A DNA stretch of 64,000 bases from Oscillospiraceae bacterium (GCA_015067545.1 SVMG01000006.1:1-64000); one strand, 5' to 3'; shown: positions 7,018 through 16,505, counted from the stretch's first letter. The notes: generated by a model from the letters alone, not told the origin. Translations and numbers: made by a program.

Positions 7018-7785
7018 ATGTATAATCCGGGTATGTTTAACACACAACACATATTATATATCATCATTTCCGGCATCCTCACCGTCTTGCTGTTGGGGCT
7101 TGCGGCAAAGTATGCCAAGGATGACAAAACCAAAAACAAAATACTGAAATTCTTTGCTGTCATTACGGTCGTGATCCATTACAGCAACCTTTGGGTTGAT
7201 TATTTTACCACAGGAGGCGCAACCATCGAGAATAACCAAATTCTCCCTATTTATCCCTGTAATGTGGTCATGTGGATGCTTCTGATCGCATCCATGTTAG
7301 AAAACAAGAAACGGCTTCTCTTTCAACTGCTCAGCGAATTCTGCTTCTATGGGGGTACGGTCTGCGGCGTGATCGGTATTGTCCTGAATACCAATTTCGG
7401 CAACACCCCCACTCTTGCGGATTATGGCATTCTCAAAGGAATGCTCAGCCATTCTACTATGCTGTTTGGTTGTCTGTACATGCTGGTGGGCGGATTTGTT
7501 AAGATCCGGGTCTTTAATGCAGTCAGCGTCACAGCCGGACTTGCCACCTTTGTGCTTTGCGGTGCTGGAGTAAATGCTCTGTACGAATTCTTCGGCATGG
7601 AAGCCCCAGACGGCATGTGGCTCAGATCCAATCCATACTTTAGCTTCTCACCCATGGTATTGGGGATCGTCTTTGTGTTGCTTCTGTTCGGCGCGCTGGC
7701 ATTATGGGAAATGCGGCTGCCTGTGGAGGATCGGTGGTATCACAAGCTCAATCGGAGGAAAGAAAATGAGAGAATTATTCTTTAA
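7018..7785 (+). CDS. YwaF/TMEM164-like integral membrane protein (first of pair)
   Basis: A 255-residue polytopic membrane protein with roughly seven hydrophobic segments. It shows the family pattern: HILYIIISGILTVLLLG at the N-terminus, the polar YPCNVVMWMLLIASM in the third segment, then SHSTMLFGCLYMLVGG. The YwaF family (TMEM164-related) is widespread in Firmicutes and has no settled bacterial function. The last 20 bases overlap the start of the next, homologous gene, so the two are translationally coupled and may form a heteromer. Confidence 0.8.
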   Translation: MYNPGMFNTQHILYIIISGILTVLLLGLAAKYAKDDKTKNKILKFFAVITVVIHYSNLWVDYFTTGGATIENNQILPIYPCNVVMWMLLIASMLENKKRLLFQLLSEFCFYGGTVCGVIGIVLNTNFGNTPTLADYGILKGMLSHSTMLFGCLYMLVGGFVKIRVFNAVSVTAGLATFVLCGAGVNALYEFFGMEAPDGMWLRSNPYFSFSPMVLGIVFVLLLFGALALWEMRLPVEDRWYHKLNRRKENERIIL

Positions 7786-8521
7786 GCTATTTGAAATGTC
7801 CCATTTTGATACTGGGATCACCATCACTGCTTTTTCCATTCCCCACTTCGTATATCTTGCGTTGATTTTTGGTGGCATCATCGGTACATGGCTTGCTTTC
7901 CGGAACAGGTCAGCCGAAGCAAAGGAAAAAGTATTGCGGTTTTTGGCATATGCCTTGGTAGTATCCTATCTTTCAGACTTCTTTGTCCACGAGTTCGTTT
8001 ACGGAGGACTGAACACGGATAAACTCCCCTTCCATATTTGCACAGTTCTGTGTCCGCTGATGGCAATCGCCCAATTTAACCGCAACGGCAGTAAGATCAA
8101 AGAGCCCGTAGCCGTCCTTGCCGCCCTTGCTCCCATGATGTATCTGTGCTATCCTGCCAGTATCGGTGACGGTGAGCCTTGGTGCTACCAGGCAGTACAG
8201 ACCATGTTCTATCATGGTGTGCTGATGGCTTGGGGCATTTTGAGCATCGCGTTTGGCGCGGTCACACCTGATATTAAGAAGGTTTGGAAGAGCGCCGTGC
8301 TGCTGGTCTGCATCACATTGTGGGCAAAGCTGGGCAATATCCTTTTAGAGCATAATTGGTTCTTCCTGGAGGAGGATGCCTTCTACATCGGTCTTGTGGA
8401 AAACGGTATCATCCCCAAATGGGTGCTGATGATCGCAAATCCCACGGCATTCTTTTTGGCAGTGCTTGCTGTCTATGGCATTTGCTATGCCGTCCGTGGC
8501 AAAAATAAGATACGCGCGTAA
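7766..8521 (+). CDS. YwaF/TMEM164-like integral membrane protein (second of pair)
   Basis: A 251-residue paralogue of the preceding protein, again with about seven membrane segments (FSIPHFVYLALIFGGIIG at the N-terminus). LPFHICTVLCPLMAIAQF corresponds to the polar YPCNVVMWML segment of the partner, and MFYHGVLMAWGILSIAFG to its SHSTMLFG segment. The start is the ATG at 7766, preceded by GGAGGAAAGAAA; a longer frame to 7574 lies inside the upstream gene. A third relative is encoded at 39711-40586. Function unknown. Confidence 0.8.
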   Translation: MRELFFKLFEMSHFDTGITITAFSIPHFVYLALIFGGIIGTWLAFRNRSAEAKEKVLRFLAYALVVSYLSDFFVHEFVYGGLNTDKLPFHICTVLCPLMAIAQFNRNGSKIKEPVAVLAALAPMMYLCYPASIGDGEPWCYQAVQTMFYHGVLMAWGILSIAFGAVTPDIKKVWKSAVLLVCITLWAKLGNILLEHNWFFLEEDAFYIGLVENGIIPKWVLMIANPTAFFLAVLAVYGICYAVRGKNKIRA

Positions 8522-8526
8522 GTTGC

Positions 8527-8557
8527 AAAAAACCTCCGGCAAAGCCGGAGGTTTTTT
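8527..8557. terminator. bidirectional terminator
   Basis: AAACCTCCGGC-AAA-GCCGGAGGTTT stem with flanking A and T runs between convergent genes. Confidence 0.92.
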
Positions 8558-8564
8558 CATAATG

Positions 8565-9659
8565 TTATAGAACTGCGTCAACACAATCCTTGACGATCTG
8601 CTCCATTTGGGGCAGCTTTTTTTGCATGTCCTTGGCAAGTGCGATCTGATTACGGGTGCGAACAAGGTTGTGCTCCGGGTAGTTGGTCTTGAAATAGGGA
8701 CTGCCCTGAATGTAGTCATCCAGAAAACGTACAGCCAATTCCACCGTCAAAACAAAGCTGCTCAACGCAAGTGTTTCCAGTTCTATTTGAGTCAATGCAC
8801 CGGCTGTTTTCTCCAGGAAGCCTTCCGTGAAGGCGCGGAATACATCCATATTCACGCCGACCTTCGCGTATTCCGGGCTGTCCTCCTCCACAAAGTTTCC
8901 GGCAAAGCGGATGGCATCACCAAAGTCGTGCCCAACCAAACCGGGCATGACCGTGTCCAGATCCACCACTACCAAGGCTTCGTCACCCTTGGCATCAAAC
9001 AGCACATTATTGATCTTCGTATCATTATGGGTAACACGCAGCGGAAGCTTTCCTTCCTCCCAGAGTCGTGTCAAGCGGCAGGCCTGCTCCTTCACAGAGA
9101 ACAGGTAATCCAGTTCCCCCCGGACTTCTTCCACCTTTCCACAAGGGTCAGCAGCCACAGTTGCTTCCAACGCCTCAAACCGCTTGACCGTGTTGTGGAA
9201 ATTGGGAATGGTCTCAAACAGCGCCTGGCTGTCGAAATCCGACAGATCCACCTGGAAGCTGCCGAAGGCACGTCCGGCATTGCGCACAATGTTCAGATTC
9301 TCCACCACATTATAGGTGACAGAGGGAATGAAATTGGTCATCCGCCAAAAATCGTCGCCGCTTTCGATATAAGTCTTGCGGTCCTTGGTATGGTGAAAAT
9401 GCAGCGCCAACTGACCCGGATGCTTGGCACGGATATGCTCCGTGACCTTGTCGATATTGTCCATTACCTGCACGGGATGCTTGAACACGTAGGTGTTCAG
9501 ATTTTGAACCAGAAAGGACTTCTCCCTTCCTTCCGGAAGCATGACCTTTACCCGGTAAGTCTTATTTACATTGCCCACCTGGATCAGCTCATGGCCGATA
9601 TAGGTTCCGTCGATACAAAAGCCCTCGCAGACCTTTGCCAGCTTTTCGTCAATATTCAT
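8565..9659 (-). CDS. aminoglycoside-phosphotransferase-fold sugar kinase, NahK-like
   Basis: A 364-residue cytosolic small-molecule kinase of the APH/choline-kinase fold. The catalytic loop is VTHNDTKINNVLFD near 210-223 (HND, then Asn for metal), followed by VVVDLDTVMPG with the second metal-binding Asp near 235-245. Length and motifs fit the N-acetylhexosamine 1-kinase group, which feeds lacto-N-biose or mucin sugars into UDP-sugar pools. No sugar phosphorylase gene lies nearby, so the substrate stays open. It is a single gene with a strong promoter and a palindrome in the leader. Confidence 0.8.
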   Translation of the reverse strand: MNIDEKLAKVCEGFCIDGTYIGHELIQVGNVNKTYRVKVMLPEGREKSFLVQNLNTYVFKHPVQVMDNIDKVTEHIRAKHPGQLALHFHHTKDRKTYIESGDDFWRMTNFIPSVTYNVVENLNIVRNAGRAFGSFQVDLSDFDSQALFETIPNFHNTVKRFEALEATVAADPCGKVEEVRGELDYLFSVKEQACRLTRLWEEGKLPLRVTHNDTKINNVLFDAKGDEALVVVDLDTVMPGLVGHDFGDAIRFAGNFVEEDSPEYAKVGVNMDVFRAFTEGFLEKTAGALTQIELETLALSSFVLTVELAVRFLDDYIQGSPYFKTNYPEHNLVRTRNQIALAKDMQKKLPQMEQIVKDCVDAVL

Positions 9660-9690
9660 GATCCATCCATCAACTTTTCCTCATAGTAAT

Positions 9691-9721
9691 ACGTCTGCTA
9701 TGTTGCGAGCATAACAGACGT
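9691..9721. promoter_or_regulatory. leader palindrome upstream of the NahK-like kinase
   Basis: ACGTCTG-C-TATG ... GCATA-A-CAGACGT, arms of about ten bases. It starts at the expected transcription start, just after the -10 at 9728-9733. Could be a repressor operator or a 5' stabilising stem-loop. Confidence 0.55.
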
Positions 9722-9727
9722 GACATT

Positions 9728-9756
9728 ATTATACACCATATACCCCTTTATGTCAA
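9728..9756 (-). promoter_or_regulatory. strong sigma-A promoter of the NahK-like kinase
   Basis: TTGACA (9751-9756), 17-base spacer, TATAAT (9728-9733), both perfect consensus, on the minus strand. Confidence 0.85.
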
Positions 9757-9807
9757 GCAATATCCATTTTCTACAAAATATTTAACTTTTTCGACAGTTT
9801 GCGTAGA

Positions 9808-9835
9808 TTTGAAGGATTGACAAGCATAGTATAAT
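9808..9835 (+). promoter_or_regulatory. possible promoter of the TSCPD gene
   Basis: TATAAT at 9830-9835 with TTTGAA 16 bases upstream. A perfect TTGACA at 9817-9822 lies only seven bases from the -10 and cannot act as a normal -35. Confidence 0.4.
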
Positions 9836-9871
9836 AATATGAGAGAGCTTAACGAAGAAAGGATATGACCC

Positions 9872-10117
9872 ATGCAATATACATACCAAACCAGCGGCAC
9901 TTGCTCCCGCGAGATCCACTTTGAGATTGAAGACGGCAAGGTAAAGAATGTGCAGTACATCGGTGGCTGCAACGGCAATCTGAAGGGCATTGGCGCTCTG
10001 ATCGAGGGTATGGATGCTCAGGAAGCCATCTCCCGGCTGGAGGGCATCACCTGTGGCCCCAAAGCTACCTCCTGCCCCGATCAGCTGGCAAAGGCTCTGA
10101 AAAAGGCACTTGCCTGA
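9872..10117 (+). CDS. TSCPD domain protein, TIGR03905 family
   Basis: An 81-residue protein with the TSCPD signature: SGTCSREIHFEIEDGKVKNV, then GGCNGNLKGI, then CGPKATSCPDQLAKAL. The conserved cysteines suggest metal or redox binding. The same domain occurs at the C-terminus of some adenosylcobalamin-dependent ribonucleotide reductases, but the free-standing protein has no established role. It is a single gene with GAAAGGATATG as its ribosome binding site, closed by a terminator. Confidence 0.88.
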   Translation: MQYTYQTSGTCSREIHFEIEDGKVKNVQYIGGCNGNLKGIGALIEGMDAQEAISRLEGITCGPKATSCPDQLAKALKKALA

Positions 10118-10125
10118 TCACAGCG

Positions 10126-10158
10126 CAAAAAGACCGCATCCACATGGATGCGGTCTTT
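10126..10158. terminator. bidirectional terminator
   Basis: AAAGACCGCATCC-ACAT-GGATGCGGTCTTT between the TSCPD gene and engB (convergent). Confidence 0.92.
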
Positions 10159-10160
10159 TC

Positions 10161-10751
10161 TTATTCTTTCACAGCTGCAAGGATGTACTTGACCAACTCA
10201 TCCCGACCGTTCCCCTTCTCCGCAGAGAACGGGATGATCGGACAGTCCTCCGGAAGCTCCAAGTCTTCACGTATGGTCTTTAGGTTCGGCTCAAGCTCAC
10301 TTTTTTTCAGCTTGTCCATCTTGTTGGCAACTACCACGAAAGCGCAGCCGCTGTCCATGAACCACCGGGCCATGGTGATATCATTGTTCGTAGGCGGATG
10401 GCGGTAATCCACGATCAAAACGCCCAAATCGATGCGGTTTGCGGCGAAATAATCCTCCATCAGACGACCCCAGCGATCCTTTTCTGACTGAGCGACCTTG
10501 GCGAAGCCGTAGCCGGGCAGGTCCACCAAATAGCATTTGCTGTCCAAGGTGAAATAATTCACGTGAACGGTCTTGCCGGGCTTCTCCCCCACCCGGGCGA
10601 AATTCTTTCGCTGAAGCAGGCGGTTGATCACTGAGGATTTTCCAACATTGGACTTTCCCGCAAAGGCAATCTCCGGCAGGCGGTTTTTGGGGAAATCTTT
10701 GGGAGCAGCAGCAGAAATGAGAAATTCAACCTTTTGAAAATTCATAGTCAC
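10161..10751 (-). CDS. engB: ribosome biogenesis GTPase EngB (YsxC/YihA)
   Basis: A 196-residue GTPase needed for large-subunit assembly. The G1 loop is GKSNVGKSS near 32-40, G2/G3 is around VDLPGYGF near 72-79, and G4 is VVANKMDK near 135. Its start lies one base after the lon stop, so it is the last gene of the clpX-lon-engB run, an order common in Clostridia. Confidence 0.96.
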   Translation of the reverse strand: MTMNFQKVEFLISAAAPKDFPKNRLPEIAFAGKSNVGKSSVINRLLQRKNFARVGEKPGKTVHVNYFTLDSKCYLVDLPGYGFAKVAQSEKDRWGRLMEDYFAANRIDLGVLIVDYRHPPTNNDITMARWFMDSGCAFVVVANKMDKLKKSELEPNLKTIREDLELPEDCPIIPFSAEKGNGRDELVKYILAAVKE

Positions 10752-10752
10752 C

Positions 10753-13155
10753 TCACTGCCGGATGCCCGGCTTGCGGCGCTTGCCCTTTACATCCTCCGG
10801 GAGGGTGTTCAGCAATGCAGGTGCCACACCGTTGATTCTGCGATTCAGCGCTGTATCCAATACCGCATCCACTGTCTGCGCAGAGACAAAATTCAGGGCT
10901 TTGCGCACGGTCTGATCGATCTGCTCAAGATCCTTTTCGTTCTCCTTGGGAATGATAACCGTGCGGATTCCATGGCGCAATGCGGCCATTGTTTTTTCTT
11001 TCAAGCCTCCGATGGGTAACACGCGGCCACGGATGGAAATCTCGCCTGTCATGGCTACATCGGAACGAACTGTTGTTCCGGTCAATGCAGACACCATGGC
11101 AGTGCACACCGTCACACCGGCAGATGGGCCGTCCTTGGGGACAGCGCCTTCCGGGAAATGGACATGGATATCCTTCGTCTTGTAAAAGTCCGCAGGAACG
11201 CCCAGAGTGCTTGCATTTGCACGGATATAGCTCAGTGCAGCGTGGGCGGATTCCTTCATCACATCACCCAGATTACCGGTCAATTCCAGCTTGCCGGTGC
11301 CGTCCATCACATTCACTTCCACTTCCAGCACTTCGCCGCCTACGGATGTCCATGCAAGACCGGTCACCAGACCGATCTGATCACCAAGGGGCAGTCTGTC
11401 GGGCAGGAATTTCCGTGTACCAAGATACTGCTCTACATTGCTTCCGTTGATGCTGATACGCTTAACATCAGCATTTTGCAGCAGCTCCATATCGGCCTTT
11501 CGGCAGATATTTGCAAATTGCCGCTCCAAATTACGCACACCGGATTCCCGGGTGTAGCAGGAAATGATCTCCCGGATGGCATCGTCAGTAATACGCAGCT
11601 GCGTCTTCTTCAGGCCGTGTTTGGCCAGTTGTTTGGGGATCAGATGATCCTTTGCGATCATCAGCTTCTCTTCATCGGTATAAGAGCCCAGCTCAATGAC
11701 CTCCATACGGTCAAGCAGCGGCCGCGGAATGGTATCCAAGGTATTGGCTGTGGCAATGAACATCACATCGGAAAGATCATAGGGGATCTCCAGGTAGTTA
11801 TCCCGATATGCACCATTCTGCTCAGAGTCCAGTACCTCCAAAAGGGCTGCACTGGGATCGCCGCGATAGTCAGAGCCCATTTTGTCCACTTCGTCCAGAA
11901 GTAGCAGCGGATTGCTGCTGCCCGCCTGGCTCAATGCGGTCATGATCCGTCCGGGCATAGCACCCACGTAAGTCTTTCGATGACCGCGGATATCCGCCTC
12001 ATCGTGAACGCCGCCAAGGGACAGTCTTGCCATTTTCCGGTTCAGTGCCCGGGCGATGGAATAGGCGATGGATGTTTTGCCCACGCCGGGAGGGCCTACA
12101 AGACAGATGATCTGCGCCGGATTCTCCGGAGCCATCTGACGCACGGCAATGGTCTCCAAAATACGTTCCTTTACCTTTTGCAGACCAAAATGATCCTTAT
12201 CCAGCACCTTACGCGCAGCGGCAACATCAACGCGCTCCTTGGTCTTTTTATTCCAGGGCAGTTCCAGCACCACATCCAAATAATTGCGCAGTACCGATGC
12301 TTCCGAAGAGCCAAAGGGCTGCTTTTTCAGCCGGGACAGATCCTTTAAGAGTTTTTCTTCCACCTCATTGTTCAAATTCAGCAGCAGGATCTTCTTTTCC
12401 AGCTGCGCGAATTCATTGTCCTCTTCCTCACCCAACTCGTCCCGAATGGCGCGCATTTGCTCGCGCAGATAGTAATCGCGCTGCTGCTGGTCAATATTGA
12501 ATTTTGTTTTTTCGTGAATGGAATTCTCCAGACGGACCATTTCCATCTCCTGGCGCAGCATCTTTACTGCCATTTCCAGGCGGCGTACCGGATTCATCTG
12601 GAGCAAAAGCTTCATTTTATCCACAAATTCAATGCTGGAATTTTGAGCAATGCTGTCTGCCAAAAAGCCACAGTCATTGGAGGCCAGCATTTTCAGCTGG
12701 ACCGGCTGAGCCTGGTGCTCGGTCATCTCCAAATAGCCGCCGTAAAGAGTATTCGCCTCCCGGCGCAGGGCTCGGGCATTCAGATTGTCCATCAACTCCG
12801 TGGGGGGTACAGAAGCCACAACGCCGTAGAGATACGGCTCAGACTGGGTCAATTCCTGAATCCTCGCACGGTAAAGACCGGTAACCAAAACACGGATGGT
12901 CTCCCCCGTTCCTCTCAGGATCTGCTTGACCTTGGCCACAGTTCCCATAGTGTACAGATCCTTCAATTCCGGATCGTCCTTGGAAATGTCCTTTTGGGGT
13001 ATCAACAGCAAAGTCTGATCCCGTTTCATGGTCTCTTCCAGCGACAGGACGGACTTCACCCGGCCGACTTCAAAATGTACTGTCTGCTCAGGGAATACCA
13101 CCAGGCCACGAAGGGCTAAAATCGGCATGGTAGCGATACTGATATTCTCGTTCAT
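10753..13155 (-). CDS. lon: ATP-dependent Lon protease
   Basis: An 800-residue cytosolic AAA+ protease that degrades unfolded and regulatory proteins. N-terminal LAN substrate domain to about 300, then the ATPase domain with Walker A GPPGVGKTS and Walker B LLLLDEVDK. The C-terminal protease domain has the catalytic Ser in PKDGPSAGV and Lys in GGLKEKTMAA. The ATG at 13155 follows AAAGGAGAAATCCC. It is downstream of clpX after a weak hairpin, which may attenuate read-through. Confidence 0.97.
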   Translation of the reverse strand: MNENISIATMPILALRGLVVFPEQTVHFEVGRVKSVLSLEETMKRDQTLLLIPQKDISKDDPELKDLYTMGTVAKVKQILRGTGETIRVLVTGLYRARIQELTQSEPYLYGVVASVPPTELMDNLNARALRREANTLYGGYLEMTEHQAQPVQLKMLASNDCGFLADSIAQNSSIEFVDKMKLLLQMNPVRRLEMAVKMLRQEMEMVRLENSIHEKTKFNIDQQQRDYYLREQMRAIRDELGEEEDNEFAQLEKKILLLNLNNEVEEKLLKDLSRLKKQPFGSSEASVLRNYLDVVLELPWNKKTKERVDVAAARKVLDKDHFGLQKVKERILETIAVRQMAPENPAQIICLVGPPGVGKTSIAYSIARALNRKMARLSLGGVHDEADIRGHRKTYVGAMPGRIMTALSQAGSSNPLLLLDEVDKMGSDYRGDPSAALLEVLDSEQNGAYRDNYLEIPYDLSDVMFIATANTLDTIPRPLLDRMEVIELGSYTDEEKLMIAKDHLIPKQLAKHGLKKTQLRITDDAIREIISCYTRESGVRNLERQFANICRKADMELLQNADVKRISINGSNVEQYLGTRKFLPDRLPLGDQIGLVTGLAWTSVGGEVLEVEVNVMDGTGKLELTGNLGDVMKESAHAALSYIRANASTLGVPADFYKTKDIHVHFPEGAVPKDGPSAGVTVCTAMVSALTGTTVRSDVAMTGEISIRGRVLPIGGLKEKTMAALRHGIRTVIIPKENEKDLEQIDQTVRKALNFVSAQTVDAVLDTALNRRINGVAPALLNTLPEDVKGKRRKPGIRQ

Positions 13156-13186
13156 GGGATTTCTCCTTTCCCTTGGGATATTGCAA

Positions 13187-13212
13187 AGAAGGGGGCATTG
13201 CTACCCCCTTCT
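13187..13212 (-). terminator. hairpin between clpX and lon
   Basis: AGAAGGGGG-TAGCAATG-CCCCCTTCT with a short T run on the minus strand; probably a partial terminator, since lon has no obvious promoter of its own in the gap. Confidence 0.65.
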
Positions 13213-13219
13213 GAAGATA

Positions 13220-14479
13220 TTATTTTGCGTTAGCGGGTACGCGTGGATTTTTGCTATCCCGCTGAATTACAGGCTCACCGCCCAGGACACACTCCGGGGT
13301 GATGATGACCTTTTTAATGGTCAGATCCGAGGGGATCTGATACATGATCTTCATCATGATAGATTCCATAATGGCCCGCAGGCCTCTTGCGCCGATCTGA
13401 CGCTCCAGCGCCTTCTTGGCAACCTCCTGCAAGGCGTCTTTCTGGATCTCCAGCTCCACGTTATCCATGGCAAGCAGGGCCTCGTACTGCCGGGTCAGAG
13501 CATTCTTCGGCTCATCCAAAATCCGCACAAGATCTTCCTGTGTCAGGCTCTGCAAGGATGTGATCACCGGCATACGGCCCACAAGCTCGGGAATAATGCC
13601 GAATTTCAGCAGATCGTGGGGTTCGACCTGAGCAAGCAGCTTGCCAACATCCCGCTTTTTCTTGCTCTGCACAGGCGCATCAAAGCCGATGGCAGATTTG
13701 TCCGTGCGGCTCTCGATGATCTTGTCAAGGCCATCAAATGCACCGCCGCAGATGAAGAGGATATTGGTGGTATCCAGCTGGATCATCTCCTGCTGGGGAT
13801 GCTTTCTGCCGCCCTGGGGGGGCACATTGGCAACTGTGCCTTCCAAAATCTTCAGCAGAGCCTGCTGCACACCCTCACCGGAAACATCCCGGGTGATGGA
13901 AGTATTCTCGCTCTTGCGGGCGATCTTGTCCATTTCGTCGATGTAGATGATGCCCCGCTCTGCCAGATCCACATCAAAGTCCGCAGCCTGCAGGAGACGA
14001 ACCAGGATGTTCTCCACGTCGTCACCCACATAACCGGCCTCGGTCAACGTGGTGGCATCGGCAATGGCAAAGGGCACATCCAAAATCTTGGCCAGGGTCT
14101 GGGCAAAGAGGGTCTTGCCGCTGCCGGTAGGGCCAATGAGCAGGATGTTGCTCTTTTGCAGTTCCACATCGGAATCCAAATTGTTGTAAATACGCTTGTA
14201 GTGATTGTAAACTGCCACGGACAGGGCGATCTTCGCTTCCTCCTGCCCCACAATGTAGCTGTCCATAAAGGACTTCATTTCCATGGGAGTGGGCAGTTTT
14301 TCAGGCTTGCGCAGCTTGCCGCGGTGATCTACACGAAGGTCATCCTGCAGCAGTTGGCCGCAGGCCTGCACACATTCGCTGCAGATATACACACCGGGGC
14401 CAGCAATCAGCCGTTCCACCTGAGTCTCCCGCTTTCCGCAGAAGCTGCAGCGGATGGACTGGTCTTCTTTTCTGGGCAT
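13220..14479 (-). CDS. clpX: ATP-dependent Clp protease ATPase subunit ClpX
   Basis: A 419-residue unfoldase that feeds ClpP. The N-terminal zinc-binding domain has four cysteines (CSFCGKRE, then CSECVQAC) at about 9-40. The AAA+ module has GPTGSGKT and [11 protein letters not shown]. ClpX recognises ssrA-tagged proteins, and the tag made by the tmRNA in this window ends in the LAA it would bind. The gene is 26 bases behind clpP. Confidence 0.97.
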   Translation of the reverse strand: MPRKEDQSIRCSFCGKRETQVERLIAGPGVYICSECVQACGQLLQDDLRVDHRGKLRKPEKLPTPMEMKSFMDSYIVGQEEAKIALSVAVYNHYKRIYNNLDSDVELQKSNILLIGPTGSGKTLFAQTLAKILDVPFAIADATTLTEAGYVGDDVENILVRLLQAADFDVDLAERGIIYIDEMDKIARKSENTSITRDVSGEGVQQALLKILEGTVANVPPQGGRKHPQQEMIQLDTTNILFICGGAFDGLDKIIESRTDKSAIGFDAPVQSKKKRDVGKLLAQVEPHDLLKFGIIPELVGRMPVITSLQSLTQEDLVRILDEPKNALTRQYEALLAMDNVELEIQKDALQEVAKKALERQIGARGLRAIMESIMMKIMYQIPSDLTIKKVIITPECVLGGEPVIQRDSKNPRVPANAK

Positions 14480-14505
14480 GACAGGCTACCCGCCTTTCTA
14501 CGGAA

Positions 14506-15093
14506 TCAATGATGGTCGAGGACGCGGTCAATGAGGCCGAAGGCCTGAGCTTCCTCTGCGGTCATAAAGTTGTCGCGCTCACAGGCATTGGTGACTTCTT
14601 CCACAGATTTCCCGGTGTTTTCGGCCAAAATGCGGTTCATGCGCTCCTTAATGGTCTGCAGACGCTTCATGTGGATGGCCATATCGGTGATCTGACCCTG
14701 TGTACCGGCACTGGGCTGGTGGATCATGATCTCCGCATTGGGAAGCGCCATCCGCTTGCCCTTGGTGCCTGCGCTCAGCAGGAATGCACCCATGGAAGCA
14801 GCCATGCCCACGCAAATGGTGGCCACATCGCACTTGATGTACTGCATGGTGTCGTAGATAGCCATACCAGCAGTCACGCTGCCGCCGGGGCTGTTAATAT
14901 AAAACTGGATGTCCTTATCCGGATCCTGAGCCTCCAGGTACAGAAGCTGGGCAACCACCAGCGATGCGGTGGTGTCATTGACTTCCTCGGACAGGAAAAT
15001 AATGCGGTCGTTCAGCAGGCGGGAAAAAATGTCGTAGCTGCGCTCTCCGCGGCTGGTCTGCTCAACAACATAAGGTACTAAACTCATGGTCAA
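14506..15093 (-). CDS. clpP: ATP-dependent Clp protease proteolytic subunit ClpP
   Basis: A 195-residue serine peptidase forming the tetradecameric chamber. The catalytic Ser is in [11 protein letters not shown] near 98-108 and the His in [12 protein letters not shown] near 122-133; the Asp follows in the DNFMTAEEA region. It works with the neighbouring ClpX and with the ClpC-type ATPase at 55812. It follows tig after 47 bases with AAAGGAG before its ATG. Confidence 0.97.
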   Translation of the reverse strand: MTMSLVPYVVEQTSRGERSYDIFSRLLNDRIIFLSEEVNDTTASLVVAQLLYLEAQDPDKDIQFYINSPGGSVTAGMAIYDTMQYIKCDVATICVGMAASMGAFLLSAGTKGKRMALPNAEIMIHQPSAGTQGQITDMAIHMKRLQTIKERMNRILAENTGKSVEEVTNACERDNFMTAEEAQAFGLIDRVLDHH

Positions 15094-15140
15094 CGTCTCC
15101 TTTCATGGGTCTGAAACATTCTAACCACGAAACAGGCTGC

Positions 15141-16505
15141 TTATTCCTCTACGGGAGTCTCTTCCTTTTCAGCGGTTTTGGCAGTCTTCTTGGTGGTGGT
15201 CTTCTTGGTGGTGGTCTTCTTGGCCTTGGCAGGCTTCTTAGCCTTGGCGCTGTCAACGATCACCTTAACAGCCTTGCGGGTCTTCAGGCTGGTCTGGATC
15301 TCCTCGACAGGAACCATGGACTTGACCTTATCCAGCTCCAGGGAGTACTGGGCAGCAACTGCTGCATACTCAGCTTCCACATCCTCGTCGGTGACGGTGA
15401 TTCCCTCAACCTCGATGATCTTCTCCAGGGTCACATTGACCTTGGCCTGCTTCTCGGCAGCGGGACGGAATGCACTGCGCATGGTGTTCAGGTCGCCGCC
15501 CATCATCTTGGCGTACTGCTCCACGGAGTAGCCGCTCATCTGCAGCTGGTAAGCGAAACGCTCCATCTGATTGTCCAGCTCAGCCTCGATCAGAGCAGCG
15601 GGCATGTCCACAGTGGTGTTCTCAGCAGCCTTGTCCACAACAGCCTGCTCAAAAGCGCTGTCGATCTGCTTCTGTGCATTTTCCAGAGCCTTGGCGCGGA
15701 TATCAGCAGTCAGAGCCTCCAGAGTATCGAACTCGGAAACGTCCTTTGCAAACTCGTCGTCCAGCTCGGGCAGGATGGTGGTGGTAACCTTGTTGCACTT
15801 AACATGGAACACAACAGCCTTGCCGGCCAGTTCCTTGTGATAATCCTCGGGGAAGGTGATGTCGATATCCTTCTCCTCGCCGGCGGACATACCGACGACC
15901 TGCTCCTCAAAACCGGGAACGAAGGAGTTGGAGCCCAGCTTCAGATCGAAGTTCTCACCCTTGCCGCCATCGAAGGGAACGCCATTATCAAAGCCTTCGA
16001 AGTCGATGTTGGCGGTGTCGCCCATCTTGGCAGAGCCGTCCACAGTCTCGGTGGAAGCAACATTCTGAGCCATACGGTCCAGCTCAGCCTTGACCTGCTC
16101 GTCGGTGACGGTAGCTTCAGCCTTCTCCACTTCCAGGCCCTTGTACTCGCCCAGAGTAACCTCGGGATAAGTATCGGTGGTCAGTGTCAAAGTAACGATG
16201 CCATCCTCGGAAATATCCATGTCGGTCAGGCTGGGACGGCCGATGGCCTTCAGATCCTGATCTGCAACAGCGGTCTTGTAAACCTCAGGGAAGATCTCCT
16301 CCAGGCCGTCTTCATAGAAGACATGGGCACCGTACATCTTCTCGATCAGCACGCGGGGAGCCTTGCCCTTACGGAAGCCGGGGATCTGAATGTTCTTGCG
16401 AGCCTTCAGGTATGCCTTCTGCACGCCGGATTCCATCAGTTCCTTGTCGATCTCCACCACGATGGTGGCCTGATTGCCGTTTCGTTCAATGTTCTTAACA
16501 GTCAT
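15141..16505 (-). CDS. tig: trigger factor
   Basis: A 454-residue ribosome-bound chaperone and prolyl isomerase. The ribosome-binding signature GFRKGKAPR sits near residue 43, a central FKBP-type domain lies around 150-240 and a helical C-terminal cradle follows. The last about 40 residues are an unusual Lys/Thr/Ala-rich tail with repeated KKTTT units and an acidic end, encoded by a short direct repeat at 15188-15225. Such basic tails are uncommon on trigger factor and may add RNA or ribosome affinity (inference). It heads the tig-clpP-clpX-lon-engB run. Confidence 0.95.
   Translation of the reverse strand: MTVKNIERNGNQATIVVEIDKELMESGVQKAYLKARKNIQIPGFRKGKAPRVLIEKMYGAHVFYEDGLEEIFPEVYKTAVADQDLKAIGRPSLTDMDISEDGIVTLTLTTDTYPEVTLGEYKGLEVEKAEATVTDEQVKAELDRMAQNVASTETVDGSAKMGDTANIDFEGFDNGVPFDGGKGENFDLKLGSNSFVPGFEEQVVGMSAGEEKDIDITFPEDYHKELAGKAVVFHVKCNKVTTTILPELDDEFAKDVSEFDTLEALTADIRAKALENAQKQIDSAFEQAVVDKAAENTTVDMPAALIEAELDNQMERFAYQLQMSGYSVEQYAKMMGGDLNTMRSAFRPAAEKQAKVNVTLEKIIEVEGITVTDEDVEAEYAAVAAQYSLELDKVKSMVPVEEIQTSLKTRKAVKVIVDSAKAKKPAKAKKTTTKKTTTKKTAKTAEKEETPVEE

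Noticed and set aside
9817..9835. TTGACA seven bases before TATAAT (also at 6910-6928) as a novel promoter class
   Set aside because: The spacing cannot fit sigma-A. Two cases are too few to call a pattern; chance overlap with a normal or extended -10 promoter is simpler.
13028..14512. 494-codon frame opposite clpX and the lon start
   Set aside because: Antisense shadow crossing a gene boundary, with no start signal.
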